From Actinostola sp. cb2023 (taxonomy: Eukaryota; Cnidaria; Anthozoa; Actiniaria; Actinostolidae), in the NCBI GenBank assembly GCA_033675265.1, contig JAUJYZ010001120.1:236388-300387 (forward strand): a DNA stretch of 64,000 bases, written 5' to 3'. A model generated the notes under the pieces. It was not told the origin of the DNA, did no database searches, and saw nothing but the letters and a program-made list of their open reading frames with translations. This document shows, one piece after another, positions 46,458 through 58,074 of the stretch. The position numbers and the translations under genes are program-made. Numbering within the stretch: the stretch's first letter is position 1; every line of letters starts with the position of its first letter.

Positions 46458-46572
46458 TAAGCTACTTGTAGCCTCTTCTTACGGCGTTTTAACCTCCACC
46501 ACAGGTAACCCAATATCCTCGGAACCAATATCCTCGGATAAAACGCCGTAAGAAGAGGCTACAAGTAGCTTA
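46458..46572. mobile_element. 115-bp foldback element with 9-bp target duplication
   Basis: Perfect inverted arms of about 33 bp (TAAGCTACTTGTAGCCTCTT...) enclose a ~49-bp loop containing a doubled atcctcgga. It is flanked by atgtagatg at 46449-46457 and 46573-46581. The target is a GATGTA microsatellite, so duplication length is slightly ambiguous. Confidence 0.7.
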
Positions 46573-46840
46573 ATGTAGATGTACGGGAGGGTGCTTGGAA
46601 ATGGATCAGGCTTAGTCATTATATGACACCGTACATCTGATATTCGCCGCTCAGGCTTAGTGATTATTTGACATTGATATTATCATTATCTTTGATAGTA
46701 CGCAACGGGACGTTCTTCCGCTATTTGGTTGATCAATAAGAATTACGACACATTGACATTGGAATGCTAGTTGTTTGATTTGCTCAACAATCACACGGTG
46801 AGTAGCTACGCGCTAAGATACAACTAGGCCTTCTTTGACA
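46573..46840. other. Presumed 5' flank of the DUF885 gene
   Basis: About 270 bp with no recognisable TATA box. It has a short direct repeat (caggcttagt at about 46610 and 46653). Transcription start unknown. Confidence 0.35.
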
Positions 46841-49800
46841 ATGGGAAGCAAAATAATGACCTGCGGAATGCGTTCGTCCAAGGCCACATGGCTTGCCGTT
46901 GCAGTATTAGTGGTAGGTGTGGTGTTGATTATCACTGGTGTTGTACTTCTCGCCACTGCGAAGCGCAACTGTGAGAGCTCAACTAGTGCCACGGCAGCCC
47001 AAGACAAGCGTCTGTGCGACCTCTCAGACGAAGCCAAGCGATCTGGTTTGGCGACGTTCCTGGACAATGTCAAGAAGACCTACTATGAACTGCATCCCTT
47101 TAATACACAGTACAACCCCGACTTATCACGTGTAACCAATGCGAGTTATATTGTAAAATCCAAGTACACTGCCTATGACCCAACACCCAGCGCCATCAAA
47201 AAGAGAACGGATGCCGCATTCACTCTTCTCAAGGAGCTCAAAGCCTTGGATATCGTCCAAGAGAAGCTAAACGGAAGGGAAAGAAAGGCTTACTCCAAAG
47301 TTCAACTCTACCTTCAGCAAGTGTTTGGTAAACCGTTTGAAGTCAACTACTACACCGGGGATTGGATGTTAGGACCCGATTCATTTTGCTACAGTCTTAT
47401 TTGCTACATGGGCTACGAGTTCGACAGCGCGATGAAGTATCACAAGCCAGACTCCCTGAAAGACGTGGAGCTCCTCAAAGCGAAGCTGATGTCTCACAAG
47501 AAATCCCTAGAGCAGTATGTGGCGAACATGAGAATGGGCGTAAGGAAAGGCATGGTGCGAAACATAGAGTCATGCAAGGCTGGGATCGACGCATTGAAGT
47601 TTGAGCACCAACAGATATCACTTTACAACGCGACAGGTATGATTGAGGTGTTGAGATGTTAGTAATCGAGGTCGCAGTGTTCCAATGACCTTATAGGGAC
47701 GTCGGACAATTAGAGGAGGGGGCTAGGGGTCAAAATCTACGACATAATATATTCTATAGCATTATTACTACCAGAGAAATAAGAAGCATGTTGTAATACC
47801 TTGTGGAGATCGGGGCAAATATCGAGCTCTTTCAGTACAGATACATGGTGCAACATTATATAGTGTTGTGCAGTCTGTGTTGACCAACTTATTGAAGTAC
47901 AATGCGATCCTACTTCTGCAATATTGCGCGCAACGAATTGTAGAGGTGGACACGCGCTGAAATCGTGCATGCTGCCTGCAATATTGCGCGCAATGTTACA
48001 CCGTGTTACACAAGGTTACACCTTGAATCATTCATGGTTTAAGGGGGCTCGCTGCGTGAAACCCACTGAGTACCCAGTAGTCTCCCTCGCATCCGTCTTT
48101 AGTTCCGTCACGCAACGCTCTCGGCCCACTGAGCGTTGCGTGACGGAACTAAAGACGGATGCGAGGGAGACTACTGGGTACCCTGTGGTAGAGCACAACT
48201 GAAATGTAACGCTCTTTATTAGGACTATTAGATAACAACTTATCCACTGGATAAGGATATATCCGATGCATGGATAGCACTATTCACCTATAACGTTCGA
48301 GGACCCGACTGCCTTAGTCCATTGGCGGGCCGTATATACTAGTACCTAGTCTCCTCGTATATGTTGCTCGCTGTAAAATACATTTGACATATTCTTTTTT
48401 TGGGGTCACATTTTTAATCTACAAAAACCACGCTTTAGGCGCTCTTACTGACGACAAAATAGCAGAAGGATCCCGGGATAAGGATGTAGCCGACATTTGC
48501 CCAGGAAGGACGGGGGGTAATGTAGGTAGCGTATGCAGCTGAACTTTTTACGTGCACTTGTTGTCGGCCACGCGCGTCCACGCCTACAGTTTACGGTGGC
48601 CTCCACAATAGGACGGGGGATAATGTAGGTAGCGTATGCAGCTGAACTTTTACGCGCACTTGTTGTCGGCCACGCGCGTCCACGCCTACAGTTTACGGTG
48701 GCCTCCACAATAGGACGGGGGATAATGTAGGTAGCGTATGCAGCTGAACTTTTACGCGCACTTGTTGTCGGCCACGCGCGTCCACGCCTACAGTTTACGG
48801 TGGCCTCCACAATAGGACGGGGGATAATGTAGGTAGCGTATGCAGCTGAACTTTTACTTTTACGCGCACTTGTTGTCGGCCACGCGCGTCCACGCCTACA
48901 GTTTACGGTGGCCTCCACAATAGGACGGGGGATAATGTAGGTAGCGTATGCAGCTGAACTTTTACGCGCACTTGTTGTCGGCCACGCGCGTCCACGCCTA
49001 CAGTTTACGGTGGCCTCCACAATAGGACGGGGGATAATGTAGGTAGCGTATGCAGCTGAACGTTTACGCGCACTTGTTGTCGGCCACGCGCGTCCACGCC
49101 TACAGTTTACGGTGGCCTCCACAATAGGACGGGGGATAATGTAGGTAGCGTATGCAGCTGAACTTTTACGCGCACTTGTTGTCGGCCACGCGCGTCCACG
49201 CCTACAGTTTACGGTGGCCTCCACAATAGGACGGGGGATAATGTAGGTAGCGTATGCAGCTGAACTTTTACGCGCACTTGTTGTCGGCCACGCGCGTCCA
49301 CGCCTACAGTTTACGGTGGCCTCCACAATAGGACGGGGGATAATGTAGGTAGCGTATGCAGCTGAACGTTTACGCGCACTTGTTGTCGGCCACGCGCGTC
49401 CACGCCTACAGTTTACGGTGGCCTCCACAATAGGACGGGGGATAATGTAGGTAGCGTATGCAGCTGAACGTTTACGCGCACTTGTTGTCGGCCACGCGCG
49501 TCCACGCCTACAGTTTACGGTGGCCTCCACAATAGGACGGGGGATAATGTAGGTAGCGTATGCAGCTGAACTTTTACGCGCACTTGTTGTCGGCCACGCG
49601 CGTCCACGCCTACAGTTTACGGTGGCCTCCACAATAGGACGGGGGATAATGTAGGTAGCGTATGCAGCTGAACTTTTACGCGCACTTGTTGTCGGCCACG
49701 CGCGTCCACGCCTACAGTTTACGGTGGCCTCCACAATAGGACGGGGGATAATGTAGGTAGCGTATGCAGCTGAACTTTTACGCGCACTTGTTGTCGGCCA

Positions 49801-52800
49801 CGCGCGTCCACGCCTACAGTTTACGGTGGCCTCCACAATAGGACGGGGGATAATGTAGGTAGCGTATGCAGCTGAACTTTTACGCGCACTTGTTGTCGGC
49901 CACGCGCGTCCACGCCTACAGTTTACGGTGGCCTCCACAATAGGACGGGGGATAATGTAGGTAGCGTATGCAGCTGAACGTTTACGCGCACTTGTTGTCG
50001 GCCACGCGCGTCCACGCCTACAGTTTACGGTGGCCTCCACAATAGGACGGGGGATAATGTAGGTAGCGTATGCAGCTGAACTTTTACGCGCACTTGTTGT
50101 CGGCCACGCGCGTCCACGCCTACAGTTTACGGTGGCCTCCACAATAGGACGGGGGATAATGTAGGTAGCGTATGCAGCTGAACTTTTACGCGCACTTGTT
50201 GTCGGCCACGCGCGTCCACGCCTACAGTTTACGGTGGCCTCCACAATAGGACGGGGGATAATGTAGGTAGCGTATGCAGCTGAACTTTTACGCGCACTTG
50301 TTGTCGGCCACGCGCGTCCACGCCTACAGTTTACGGTGGCCTCCACAATATTTGCGTGAAATATTGCGGCAAATATACGATTGCAGTGTTTGCAAATTGG
50401 TCCGCATAATGTCATTATTCTATATTCACTAATATTGCAGTAGTAAGACGTATGTTCGTTCCCTAACACGAGTTTGTGGTGTTCAGGTGTTTTGAAAGAA
50501 TGGTACGCATAATGTCATTATTCTATATTCACTAATATTGCAGTATAGTGGGACGTATTCTACCTTCGTTCCCTAACACGAGTTTGTGGTGTTCAGGTGT
50601 TTTGAAAGAATGGTACGCAGCTAAGGTTTTATCACCGATCTTCTACATCAAGATCACCAAACAGATGGACAAAGAATGGACAAAGACCCACAAAATGAAC
50701 GTTAGTGAATCAGTCAAGCAATACCTCGTGGAATACCTTGGTGAACCATTGGCGAACTTGTTCAGGTAAACAGAAATGTACTTTTTATATTTTCTTCAAG
50801 ATTTCGAGAACCTGTTACTGATTCAAATTGTTTCCACCAGTAACGTAATACTAAGGAAGCCATTCAATGTTTCCACCAGTAACGTTATCGGTATTAAGGA
50901 AGCCATTCAAATGTTACACAGTAGGTTATATTAAGGAATCCATTGAAATGTTACACCAGTAACGTTATATTACGGAAGCCATTCAAATGTTACACCAGTA
51001 ACGTTATATTACGGAAGCCATTCAAATGTTACACCAGTAACGTTATCAGTATTAAGGAAGCCATTCAAATATTTCCACCAGTAACGTTATCGGTATTAAG
51101 GAAGCCATTCAAATGTTACACCACCAGTAACGTTAAGGAAGCCATTCAAATATTTCCACCAGTAACGTTATATTAAGGGTGCGTTCGAATGTTTCCACCA
51201 GTAACGTTATATTAAGGAATCCATTCAAATGTTACACCAGTAACGTTATATTAAGGAAGCCATTCTAATGTCACCACGTATAAATGTGAGGAAGCCATTC
51301 AAATGTTTCCAGTTATAAAACTAAGTAAGACATGTAAATGTTGAATGTCCGCCACAAGGCTGACCATTTCGTATCATACATTTAGGTACCTCAAAGATGA
51401 GTACGTACGCCACTGTGTCCCCAGTACTGTATCCAGCGGTTTTGCGACCCTTCCCTTGAAATATGTCTACACTGATGGAATAGCAAATACGTCATGGCCA
51501 ACTGACCCCACCCTACCCTTGACAGACAAAGTTTTGAACGGCAAGGAATCTTACAAACAAATAATGCCGTATTTTACTACCAATGACATGACACCGGACC
51601 AGGTTTACAGGTTGGGTTGGGACATGCTTAACGAACTATATCCCAAGGTACGTCAGCTATCGTTTGTATTGAACGCCTTTCATTCGTTCGTTCGTTCGTT
51701 CATTCATTCCGGCATTCATTCATTCATTCATTCATTCATTCATTCATTCATTCATTCATTCATTCATTCATTCATTCATTCATTCATTCATTCATTGATC
51801 ATTCATTCATTCATTCATTCATTCATTCATTCATTCATTCATTCATTCATTCATTTATTTCATTCATTTCATTCATTTCATTCATTCATTCATTTATTTC
51901 ATTCATTCATTCATTTATTTCATTCGTTTGTTTCATTCATTCATTTATTTCATTCATTCATTTCATTCATTCATTTATTCATTCATTCCAGTTTCATTCA
52001 TTCATTCATTTCATTCATTCATTCATTTATTCATTCATTCATTCATTCGTTTATTTCATTCGTTCGTTCCGTCCATCCATTCATCGTCGTTCCGTTCGTT
52101 CGTTCATTCATCACTCATTCGTCCATTCAATTGAGCGCGCGGCTCATCCTCAAATGACGTTCCTCTATTTTCTCTCTCTAACCAATCATTGCAGGCTGTC
52201 CAGGTTGCTAGAGAGATAACCAAGGTCTACAACGACAACGACACCGCTGTTGCTGAGTTTCGCAAGATTCTCAATTCGTCATCGAGCTACTTTAACGAAG
52301 AGCCTTTTCCGAAGAACGAAAGTGGCGCAGCAGCCCACCGTCGATGCAACAGCGTCGAAGGCGCTAAGAAACACTGTCCAGCACGTTGGCGTGCGATACA
52401 GAAGTGGTTCGATGAAGCAAGGAAGGTGAGTGAGATGATTGGATGCTATTAGTCCTTATCGTATGAGCGGGAAACCTATGGTACGTACTTACTACCGGTA
52501 TGTTACTCTGCGGTTGCGGAAAATAAACGCTTAGAATGCATAGAATTTTGAAATTACGTTACGGCTAACGTTACGTTACAAATCGTATTTGCACTACTTC
52601 CCACTCATATATGAAAGTGACTTACATATTCTTTGCGTAATAAATACGTACGTATGCTCTAATGTCATACAATTGCGAATAATTTACGTATTGGATGCTG
52701 CGTGATCATTACGCAAGGTCGCAATTTTGTACGTGGTAAGGAGTTGCGTACTACAAATGATCATGAATACGTACGTAAGCTCTCGTGTGGTAATTACGTA

Positions 52801-55648
52801 AGCTTTTGCGTTACGAACTCACGTCATGCCTGAGAACGCAAGCTCAGTATGTAAGTGATAATTACGTAGGCTCTTACATTCAATCATTAATATACATCAA
52901 TATATCAATACAATGAAAGGATATACCAGAGGTTAACCTTATCGAGGATATCTCCCATGCAACAAAAAGATAAACAAATACAGCCCTTTGCAAAAATTCT
53001 GCAAATCAAGTATATCAGTATATCCTTATTACGTAAGCTCTTGCGTTACATTTACGTAAGTGATAATTACGTAAGTTCTTACATGGTAATTACGTAACTC
53101 TTGCGTTACATTTACGTAAGTGATAATTACGTAAGCTCTTACGTGGTAGTTACGTAAGCATTTGCGTTACGAACTCATGATCACGTCTATGACTGAGAAC
53201 GCAAGCTCAGGCTATAAGTGATAATTACGTAAGTTCTTACATGGTAATTACGTAAGCTCTTGCGTAGCAGGGTATATAAAAAGTTTCGATAATCTATGTT
53301 ATTCAAAGGTCATGATGTAATGTGATATGTCTCTCAGGCGATGAGTCTACTCGATCCAAAGACCATCAACATGTTTTACTTTACCGGAGCGAAACACACC
53401 ACGCCCAACTGTCCCGTGGAGTTGAAGCCCAATCTGAATCCCTCCAGCGGCGCCCAGAGCTACTCGTCTAGCAACAAGGCTTGTACGTACAGCGCTTCCT
53501 ACTATATACCATTCTTCCTGGAAAGACTGGGACCTAACTTCTCTGAGTGGAGTATCAACGCACATGAAGCTCGTCCAGGACATCATACGCAGGTAGGAAA
53601 TTGTGTGTTAAATTTGAACACAAATCAATGACATAACACGCGGTCAGAGCGCAAGGCTGCGTGTGTGGATAGTACGTACGTTACGTGGTCAATGACATAA
53701 CACGCGGTCAGAGAGCAAGGCTGCGTGTGTGGATAGTACGTACGTTACGTGGTCAATGACATAACACGGTCAGAGCGCAAGGCTGCGTATATGTGGATAG
53801 TAGTACGGATGTTACGTGGAATTTTACGTCGACTTCTGTACTTGACTGCAAAATGGAAAACGCTCAAAGTGAACTTCTTATAGTCAGCGCAAGTAAATGA
53901 AGTCCGTGCACGTTGGTGGCCAACATCGGCATATACATGAAGATCTTAGCACGATCAAAGTCATTCTGAGTCAGTCCAATAAGTAGACTCTTCCCCAGAC
54001 CCCCGCTCGGCGTTACGTGAAACGCCGTGCGGGGGTCTGGGGAAGAGTCTATCCAATAAGCTCTGTAGTTGACTTTATGCCGTTAAGATATCATGACAAT
54101 GGAAAATGAATCTAAATTAATGCTATCAGACCAACTCCAGTTTACTGAGACGACCATCATTTACACCAGATTTAATTACTATGGGATGTAAACCTTCTTA
54201 CGTACAATATGTTGCAGGTTCAAGGACGCGTGGAACATTTCCAGAGCACATGTAGTGACTCACTTGGCTGGGTAAATCAAAACACGTACACAGCGTTTAG
54301 CGAAGGCTGGGCCTTGTATGCCGAGAGCCCGCTCATTGCAGAGGACACGGACACCTACGATAACGAACCTATGCAGAGATACGGCATGTTACAAATGCAG
54401 GTCGGTATTTAGACGTGACGTCATGTCATCCGTGTAAGTAGTGACGTCATGCGTAGCCTTTGGTGCGACGTCATAGTGATTACATCACTGTAGATACCAT
54501 ATATTGGTAGCCTCTTCGTTGATGTAGTAGTGACGTCATGCGTAGCCTTTGGTGTGACGTTATATTCTGTTTTTGTGACGTTATAGTGATTACATCACTG
54601 TAGATACTATATATTGGTAGCCTCTTCGTTGATGTAGTAGTGACGTCATGCGTAGCCTTTGGTGTGACGTCATATTCTGTTTTTGTGACGTTATATTGAT
54701 TACATCACTGTAGATACTATATATTGGTAGCCTCTTCGTTGATGTAGTAGTGACGTCATGGGTAGCATTTGGTGTGACGTCATATTCTGTTTTCGTGACG
54801 TTATAGTGATTACGTAGATACCATATATTGGTAGCCTCTTCGTTGATGTAGTAGTGACGTCATGCGTAGCCTTTGGTGTGACGTCATATTCTGTTTTCGT
54901 GACGTTATAGTGATTACATCACTGTAGATACTATATATTGGTAGCCTCTTCGTTGATGTAGTAGTGACGTCATGCGTAGCCTTTGGTGTGACGTCATATT
55001 CTGTTTTTGTGACGTTATATTGATTACATCACTGTAGATATATTGCCTCAGGAGCCACGAACTCCTTGTAGTAGTTACGTCATGGGTAGCCATATATGTG
55101 ACGTCATAGTTTGTGTGTGTGACGTCATAGTTTTCACATTGGTAGCCATTTTGATGAGGTCATTAAAAAATTACTTTTTGCTCCCATTTCACTGATCATA
55201 GATTTGGCGAGCCATCCGCCTCGTCGTTGACCCTGGACTGCACTACAAGGGAATGACTAGAGCCGAGGCCCTTCAGCTTCACAGCGATTACGCCTGGGAC
55301 GACACCGACGTAGCACAGAAAGAAGTCACTCGTTACCAGAGCGTCGCGGGCCAGGCAACGGGCTACATGATTGGACAGTTAGATATAAAGAAAGCCAGAG
55401 AGTACGCCACTCGTGAGCTGGGTAGTAAGTTCGATCTGAGAGATTTCCACTACCAGGTGCTATCCCAGGGTGCCTTGCCGCTTGGGTATCTGTCCGACCA
55501 CATCCATCGATACGTTGCGTGTAAGAAAGAACCCATGAAGACTGGGTGTGACGAAATACTCGTACCCCCTTCCAAGACGCCCTCGACAGTGACATCAGAG
55601 AATACTCACCATCCTGTCATACATCCACATGAAAGACATTACATTTAG
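46841..55648 (+). CDS. DUF885 family protein, membrane-anchored, seven exons, 780 aa
   Basis: Exons 46841-47636, 50597-50765, 51386-51647, 52195-52425, 53338-53592, 54218-54400 and 55202-55648 join in phase to 2343 bp with GT-AG introns. An N-terminal hydrophobic span (about residues 16-40, TWLAVAVLVVGVVLIITGVV) predicts a type II or signal-anchored protein with an extracellular or lumenal catalytic part. Exon 5 carries HEARPGHH, the HExxPGHH putative zinc site of DUF885, and exon 6 carries EGWALYAES, the family's second hallmark. Both fit a gluzincin-like metallopeptidase fold, but the substrate is unknown. Cysteine-rich inserts (CNSVEGAKKHC, CKKEPMKTGC) fit an extracellular setting. The start is the first ATG before the hydrophobic span. 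An ATTAAA lies at about 55677. Confidence 0.85.
48070..48181. repeat. 51-bp perfect hairpin in intron 1 of the DUF885 gene
   Basis: Arms 48070-48120 and 48131-48181 are perfect inverted copies (gtacccagtagtctccctcg..., cgcaacgctc at the inner end) with a 10-nt loop. It is flanked by a partial continuation ending in ctgtggtagagc, a motif also found in the element at 10.38 kb. If transcribed it would make a long double-stranded RNA stem. Confidence 0.85.
48515..50350. repeat. 102-bp minisatellite, about 18 copies, intron 1
   Basis: Units contain ataatgtaggtagcgtatgc, agctgaacttttacgcgcac and cctacagtttacggtggcct. Variation is almost limited to ctttta/cgttta and one 6-bp insertion (48855). The unit length is a multiple of three, so a 674-codon frame stays open on the - strand. 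It lies wholly inside an intron. Confidence 0.95.
50407..50622. repeat. ~113-bp tandem duplication covering the exon 2 splice acceptor
   Basis: The block taatgtcattattctatatt ... acacgagtttgtggtgttca ... gaatggtacgca occurs twice (about 50406-50509 and 50513-50622). The second acceptor (50596/50597) leads into the full exon 2. The first leads into only 25 bp of exon-like sequence before diverging, giving a decoy acceptor. Confidence 0.8.
50830..51320. repeat. ~38-41-bp minisatellite in intron 2
   Basis: About 11 degenerate copies of aaggaagccattcaaatgtt plus tccaccagtaacgttat(att). It fills most of intron 2. Confidence 0.85.
51675..52110. repeat. (CATT)n microsatellite in intron 3
   Basis: Long cattcatt tract with interruptions (catttatttcatt). 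The poly-HSFI frame fused to exon 3 is read-through into the intron after donor 51648. Confidence 0.95.
52600..53265. repeat. TTACGTAA-rich degenerate repeat in intron 4
   Basis: Many copies of attacgtaag and ttacgtaa, in a loose unit such as gtgataattacgtaagctct plus tacgtggtaa. TTACGTAA is a palindromic bZIP (PAR/C/EBP-type) consensus, but the array looks satellite-like and no function is shown. Confidence 0.7.
53625..53815. repeat. ~64-bp tandem triplicate in intron 5
   Basis: Three copies of caatgacataacacgcggtc plus agagcgcaaggctgcgtgtg and a tagtacgtacgttacgtgg end. The third is diverged. Confidence 0.85.
53984..54051. mobile_element. 68-bp foldback element with 9-bp target duplication, intron 5
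   Basis: Arms of ~31 bp (TAGACTCTTCCCCAGACCCC... and its inverse, one mismatch) enclose a 6-7-nt loop (tacgtga). It is flanked by tccaataag at 53975-53983 and 54052-54060. It is essentially all terminal repeat, so it can only move with a transposase supplied elsewhere. Confidence 0.85.
54415..55140. repeat. ~112-bp minisatellite carrying TGACGTCA sites, intron 6
   Basis: About five units with gtagtgacgtcatgcgtagc, gtgtgacgtcatattctgtt, ttatagtgattacatcactg and tattggtagcctcttcgttg. By eye about 13 perfect TGACGTCA palindromes (CRE consensus) lie in 54415-55140, plus degenerate TGACGTTA copies. Confidence 0.85.
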
Positions 55649-56090
55649 CTGTCATTTAAGTTCCCTCGTCGTGTTATTAAAGCAATTCATTTTATGTCGA
55701 CGTCCCGTTTACCTTGAATCTATGGGAGGGAGGGGTGGGGAAAGCTAGGGCTTGGGGGAGGGCCCGGGGGGGGAGGGGTGGGTGGGGAAAGCTAGCGCTT
55801 GGGGGAAGGATATGACAAGCATCCCAATATGGGAGTCCCTCCCTTCCCCCCCCCCGGTGAGTAGACCGTCGTTCTTTGGCTAAGAACGGCCGGGGTACGT
55901 GCTTACTTCTCTCAGCGTTCAATCTATCACACGGGAGTGAGTGTGTATGGTGTCAAATCCAAATTTCTTGAACTCCCATCCCTCGGCTATAATATATATT
56001 ACACAGTTTGTTTGTGCTCCTTAGCATTAACGCCAACAATTCATTTCGATTAGGAGTGCGGCCTAACAAATGTACAATCATCCTGTCTAT
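55649..56090. other. 3' flank of the DUF885 gene, G-rich repeats
   Basis: A ~60-bp G-rich duplication (gggtggggaaagctag(g/c)gcttgggg) lies at 55735-55810, with a C-run at 55842-55855. Several G4-capable tracts are present. No gene seen. Confidence 0.6.
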
Positions 56091-56384
56091 ATACACCTAT
56101 TCCAAAAATCGTCCGGGCCGAAAGCAACAAGCAAGAAGCTGACGACCGCAAAGGACTTTGGAACTTTCTCCTTATTCATTTATTCATCCGAAGACATTTT
56201 GACAACAAGCTTTTTCAAATGTCCGAATAGTTCCAAATGATTGCTATTCAACGCTTGTAGGGATAACTTCTCAAGTACCACGGATAAATTAATTAATTAG
56301 GAGATTCCCAAAGTCCTTTGCGGTCGTCAGCTTGTTGCTTGTTGCTTTCGGCCCGGACAATGATATTTGGAATAGGTGTATAAC
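56091..56384. mobile_element. Inverted-repeat element, ~75-90-bp arms
   Basis: Left arm atacacctattccaaaaatc ... gacgaccgcaaaggactttgg (56091-56160). Right arm inverted at 56310-56382 (ccaaagtcctttgcggtcgt ... ggaataggtgtat). Centre AT-rich, non-coding. Confidence 0.75.
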
Positions 56385-56399
56385 GATTGTCGTAGAGGG

Positions 56400-56500
56400 T
56401 GAATCGGTGCCTCTAGAACCCAGGCCCTTACTGCTAATGACGGTTTCTTGCTACACGCTCAGTCGCTCTTACCAGTTGCTCCACACACAAAAAATATTTC
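56400..56500 (-). repeat. Possible tRNA-related SINE fragment
   Basis: Reading the - strand, gagcaactggtaagagc resembles an A box and gggttctagaggcacc loosely resembles a B box, about 45 nt apart. The match is weak and no tail or target duplication was found. Confidence 0.25.
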
Positions 56501-56763
56501 AATTAGGAGTGCGGTCTCGCAAATTTCAGCTAGATGAACACTTGTGCATAACGCTTGTATGAAAGAACTGTAATCACCAACTATAAAGGTGTTCCAACCA
56601 TCTGCAGTTATTGTCCCTCTATATTAGCAGACACCTCTATTGAGCGGACGCGGACACCCATAAAGGGTTTGTGATGGTTATTTTCATTGCCGAAAACATG
56701 TACATGTAGTAAATGGACGCTTTGATAAGAAATACCACAGATCGCCTGATTTATTTAAAACTA

Positions 56764-57510
56764 GACGCTCTTGTAGCGTTAAGTCGGGCTTCTTAAAGCA
56801 AGCAGTGGTTGCTGCGATCGGTAATCTCGACTGAATCTGATTTGCTCTCGACCATATATCCATTGTCAATGAAATATTGTCAATGGCAATAAAGCTCGAT
56901 CGAGCAAGAGCCCGCGCGCCGTAGACTAATGCATCAAACATGTAGGCAAGGTAGTGATGTAATGTGCTTATTGAGCGAAAACCGTGCAGAATACGTACAC
57001 ATGTAGATTGTACGTGTTGCAATGTTTCAGAGATAGATTGTAAAGATAACAGTGATCTAATCTATTTATTCAGCGAAAACCGTGCAGAATACGATTGTAC
57101 GTGTTGCAATGTTTCAGAGATAGATTATAAAGATAAAACACTATGGTTTAGAATGATCATAAAGTATTGTATATGTACAATGAAACAGTTTTTGGTTGCT
57201 CGTTGTTGCGTGACTCGAGCTCGATAGAACATGCTTTCCTTGCAATTTCAGTACTGCGAACTTTACAGTATATACTTCACGCTACTAGAGCATCCTGTTT
57301 CAATCTAAATTTAGATTTAGACGAGAAAAGATTTATATTTTGGCCCCTTGACCTCCGGTGCTTTCCCTGATTGGTTTGTGCTTTGTAATCTTTCTTGGCC
57401 AGACTTCATGTCTAGGTGCATGCGCTGTAGAACCCAATATGCTTTTTGGGGTCGACGAAGAAGAACGCTCTGCATTTCTAGAGTCGGGCTCCTTCCACAG
57501 GAAGCCCGAC
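56764..57510. repeat. Repeat-rich stretch with a ~100-bp tandem duplication
   Basis: agcgaaaaccgtgcagaata ... ttgtaaagataa occurs at 56975-57050 and again at 57074-57140. The outer motifs agacgctcttgtagcgttaa gtcgggct (56764) and gaacgctctgcatttctaga gtcgggct (57463) look related, so this may be one element. No gene seen. Confidence 0.45.
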
Positions 57511-58074
57511 TAAAAATAAGGAATCACAAGCAAATACAATCGCGGATATAAGAATCACTTTGCGGTCGAGTGACTCCCAGTTGATTGGGATCCCTGTGGT
57601 GCGTATCCCCCCCGTCATGCTTTGTGGGCTTCCAAAGTGGCGGATAGTTGACCGCGTGCTTCGTGCAGAAAAAGTTGTTTTGCAAGGTAATGGAGTCTTA
57701 TAACACTCATATAACGTCTGAATTCCAATATTAATGTTACATAGAGTATATTTATGGCTAATATCCTCATTTGTGTGGGTTTTGTAGAGCTAAAAGTCGA
57801 TAGTTTAGCTGACCTCACTCGCCGTCTGACAACTGCGAAGTCGGACTTCAGAAACAACTGTCGACCAGTTTGCTGCATAAATGTACAGTGTGATGTGAGG
57901 TAAGAACGTCTATGGTTTGTAAGATAGACGATACATAATGGTCATGTCTAATGTGAACAAACAACTGTCGTGTGGCACTTGCTGGAAGCGTTAACTATAC
58001 AAATGATGTCAAATTGAATGAAGTTTAAATATGAACATAACGTCGATTTGTAGCCACGTACAACAGATACATAC
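57511..58074. other. No gene seen
   Basis: One - strand 87-aa frame (57615-57878) has no recognisable domain and no clear splice support. Confidence 0.4.

Noticed and set aside
48445..50469. 674-codon repetitive open frame on the - strand
   Set aside because: It is a 102-bp minisatellite with a period divisible by three, antisense and wholly inside intron 1 of the DUF885 gene.
51345..52157. 270-codon frame with a poly-HSFI tail
   Set aside because: Only 51386-51647 is exon; the rest is intron read-through into a CATT microsatellite.
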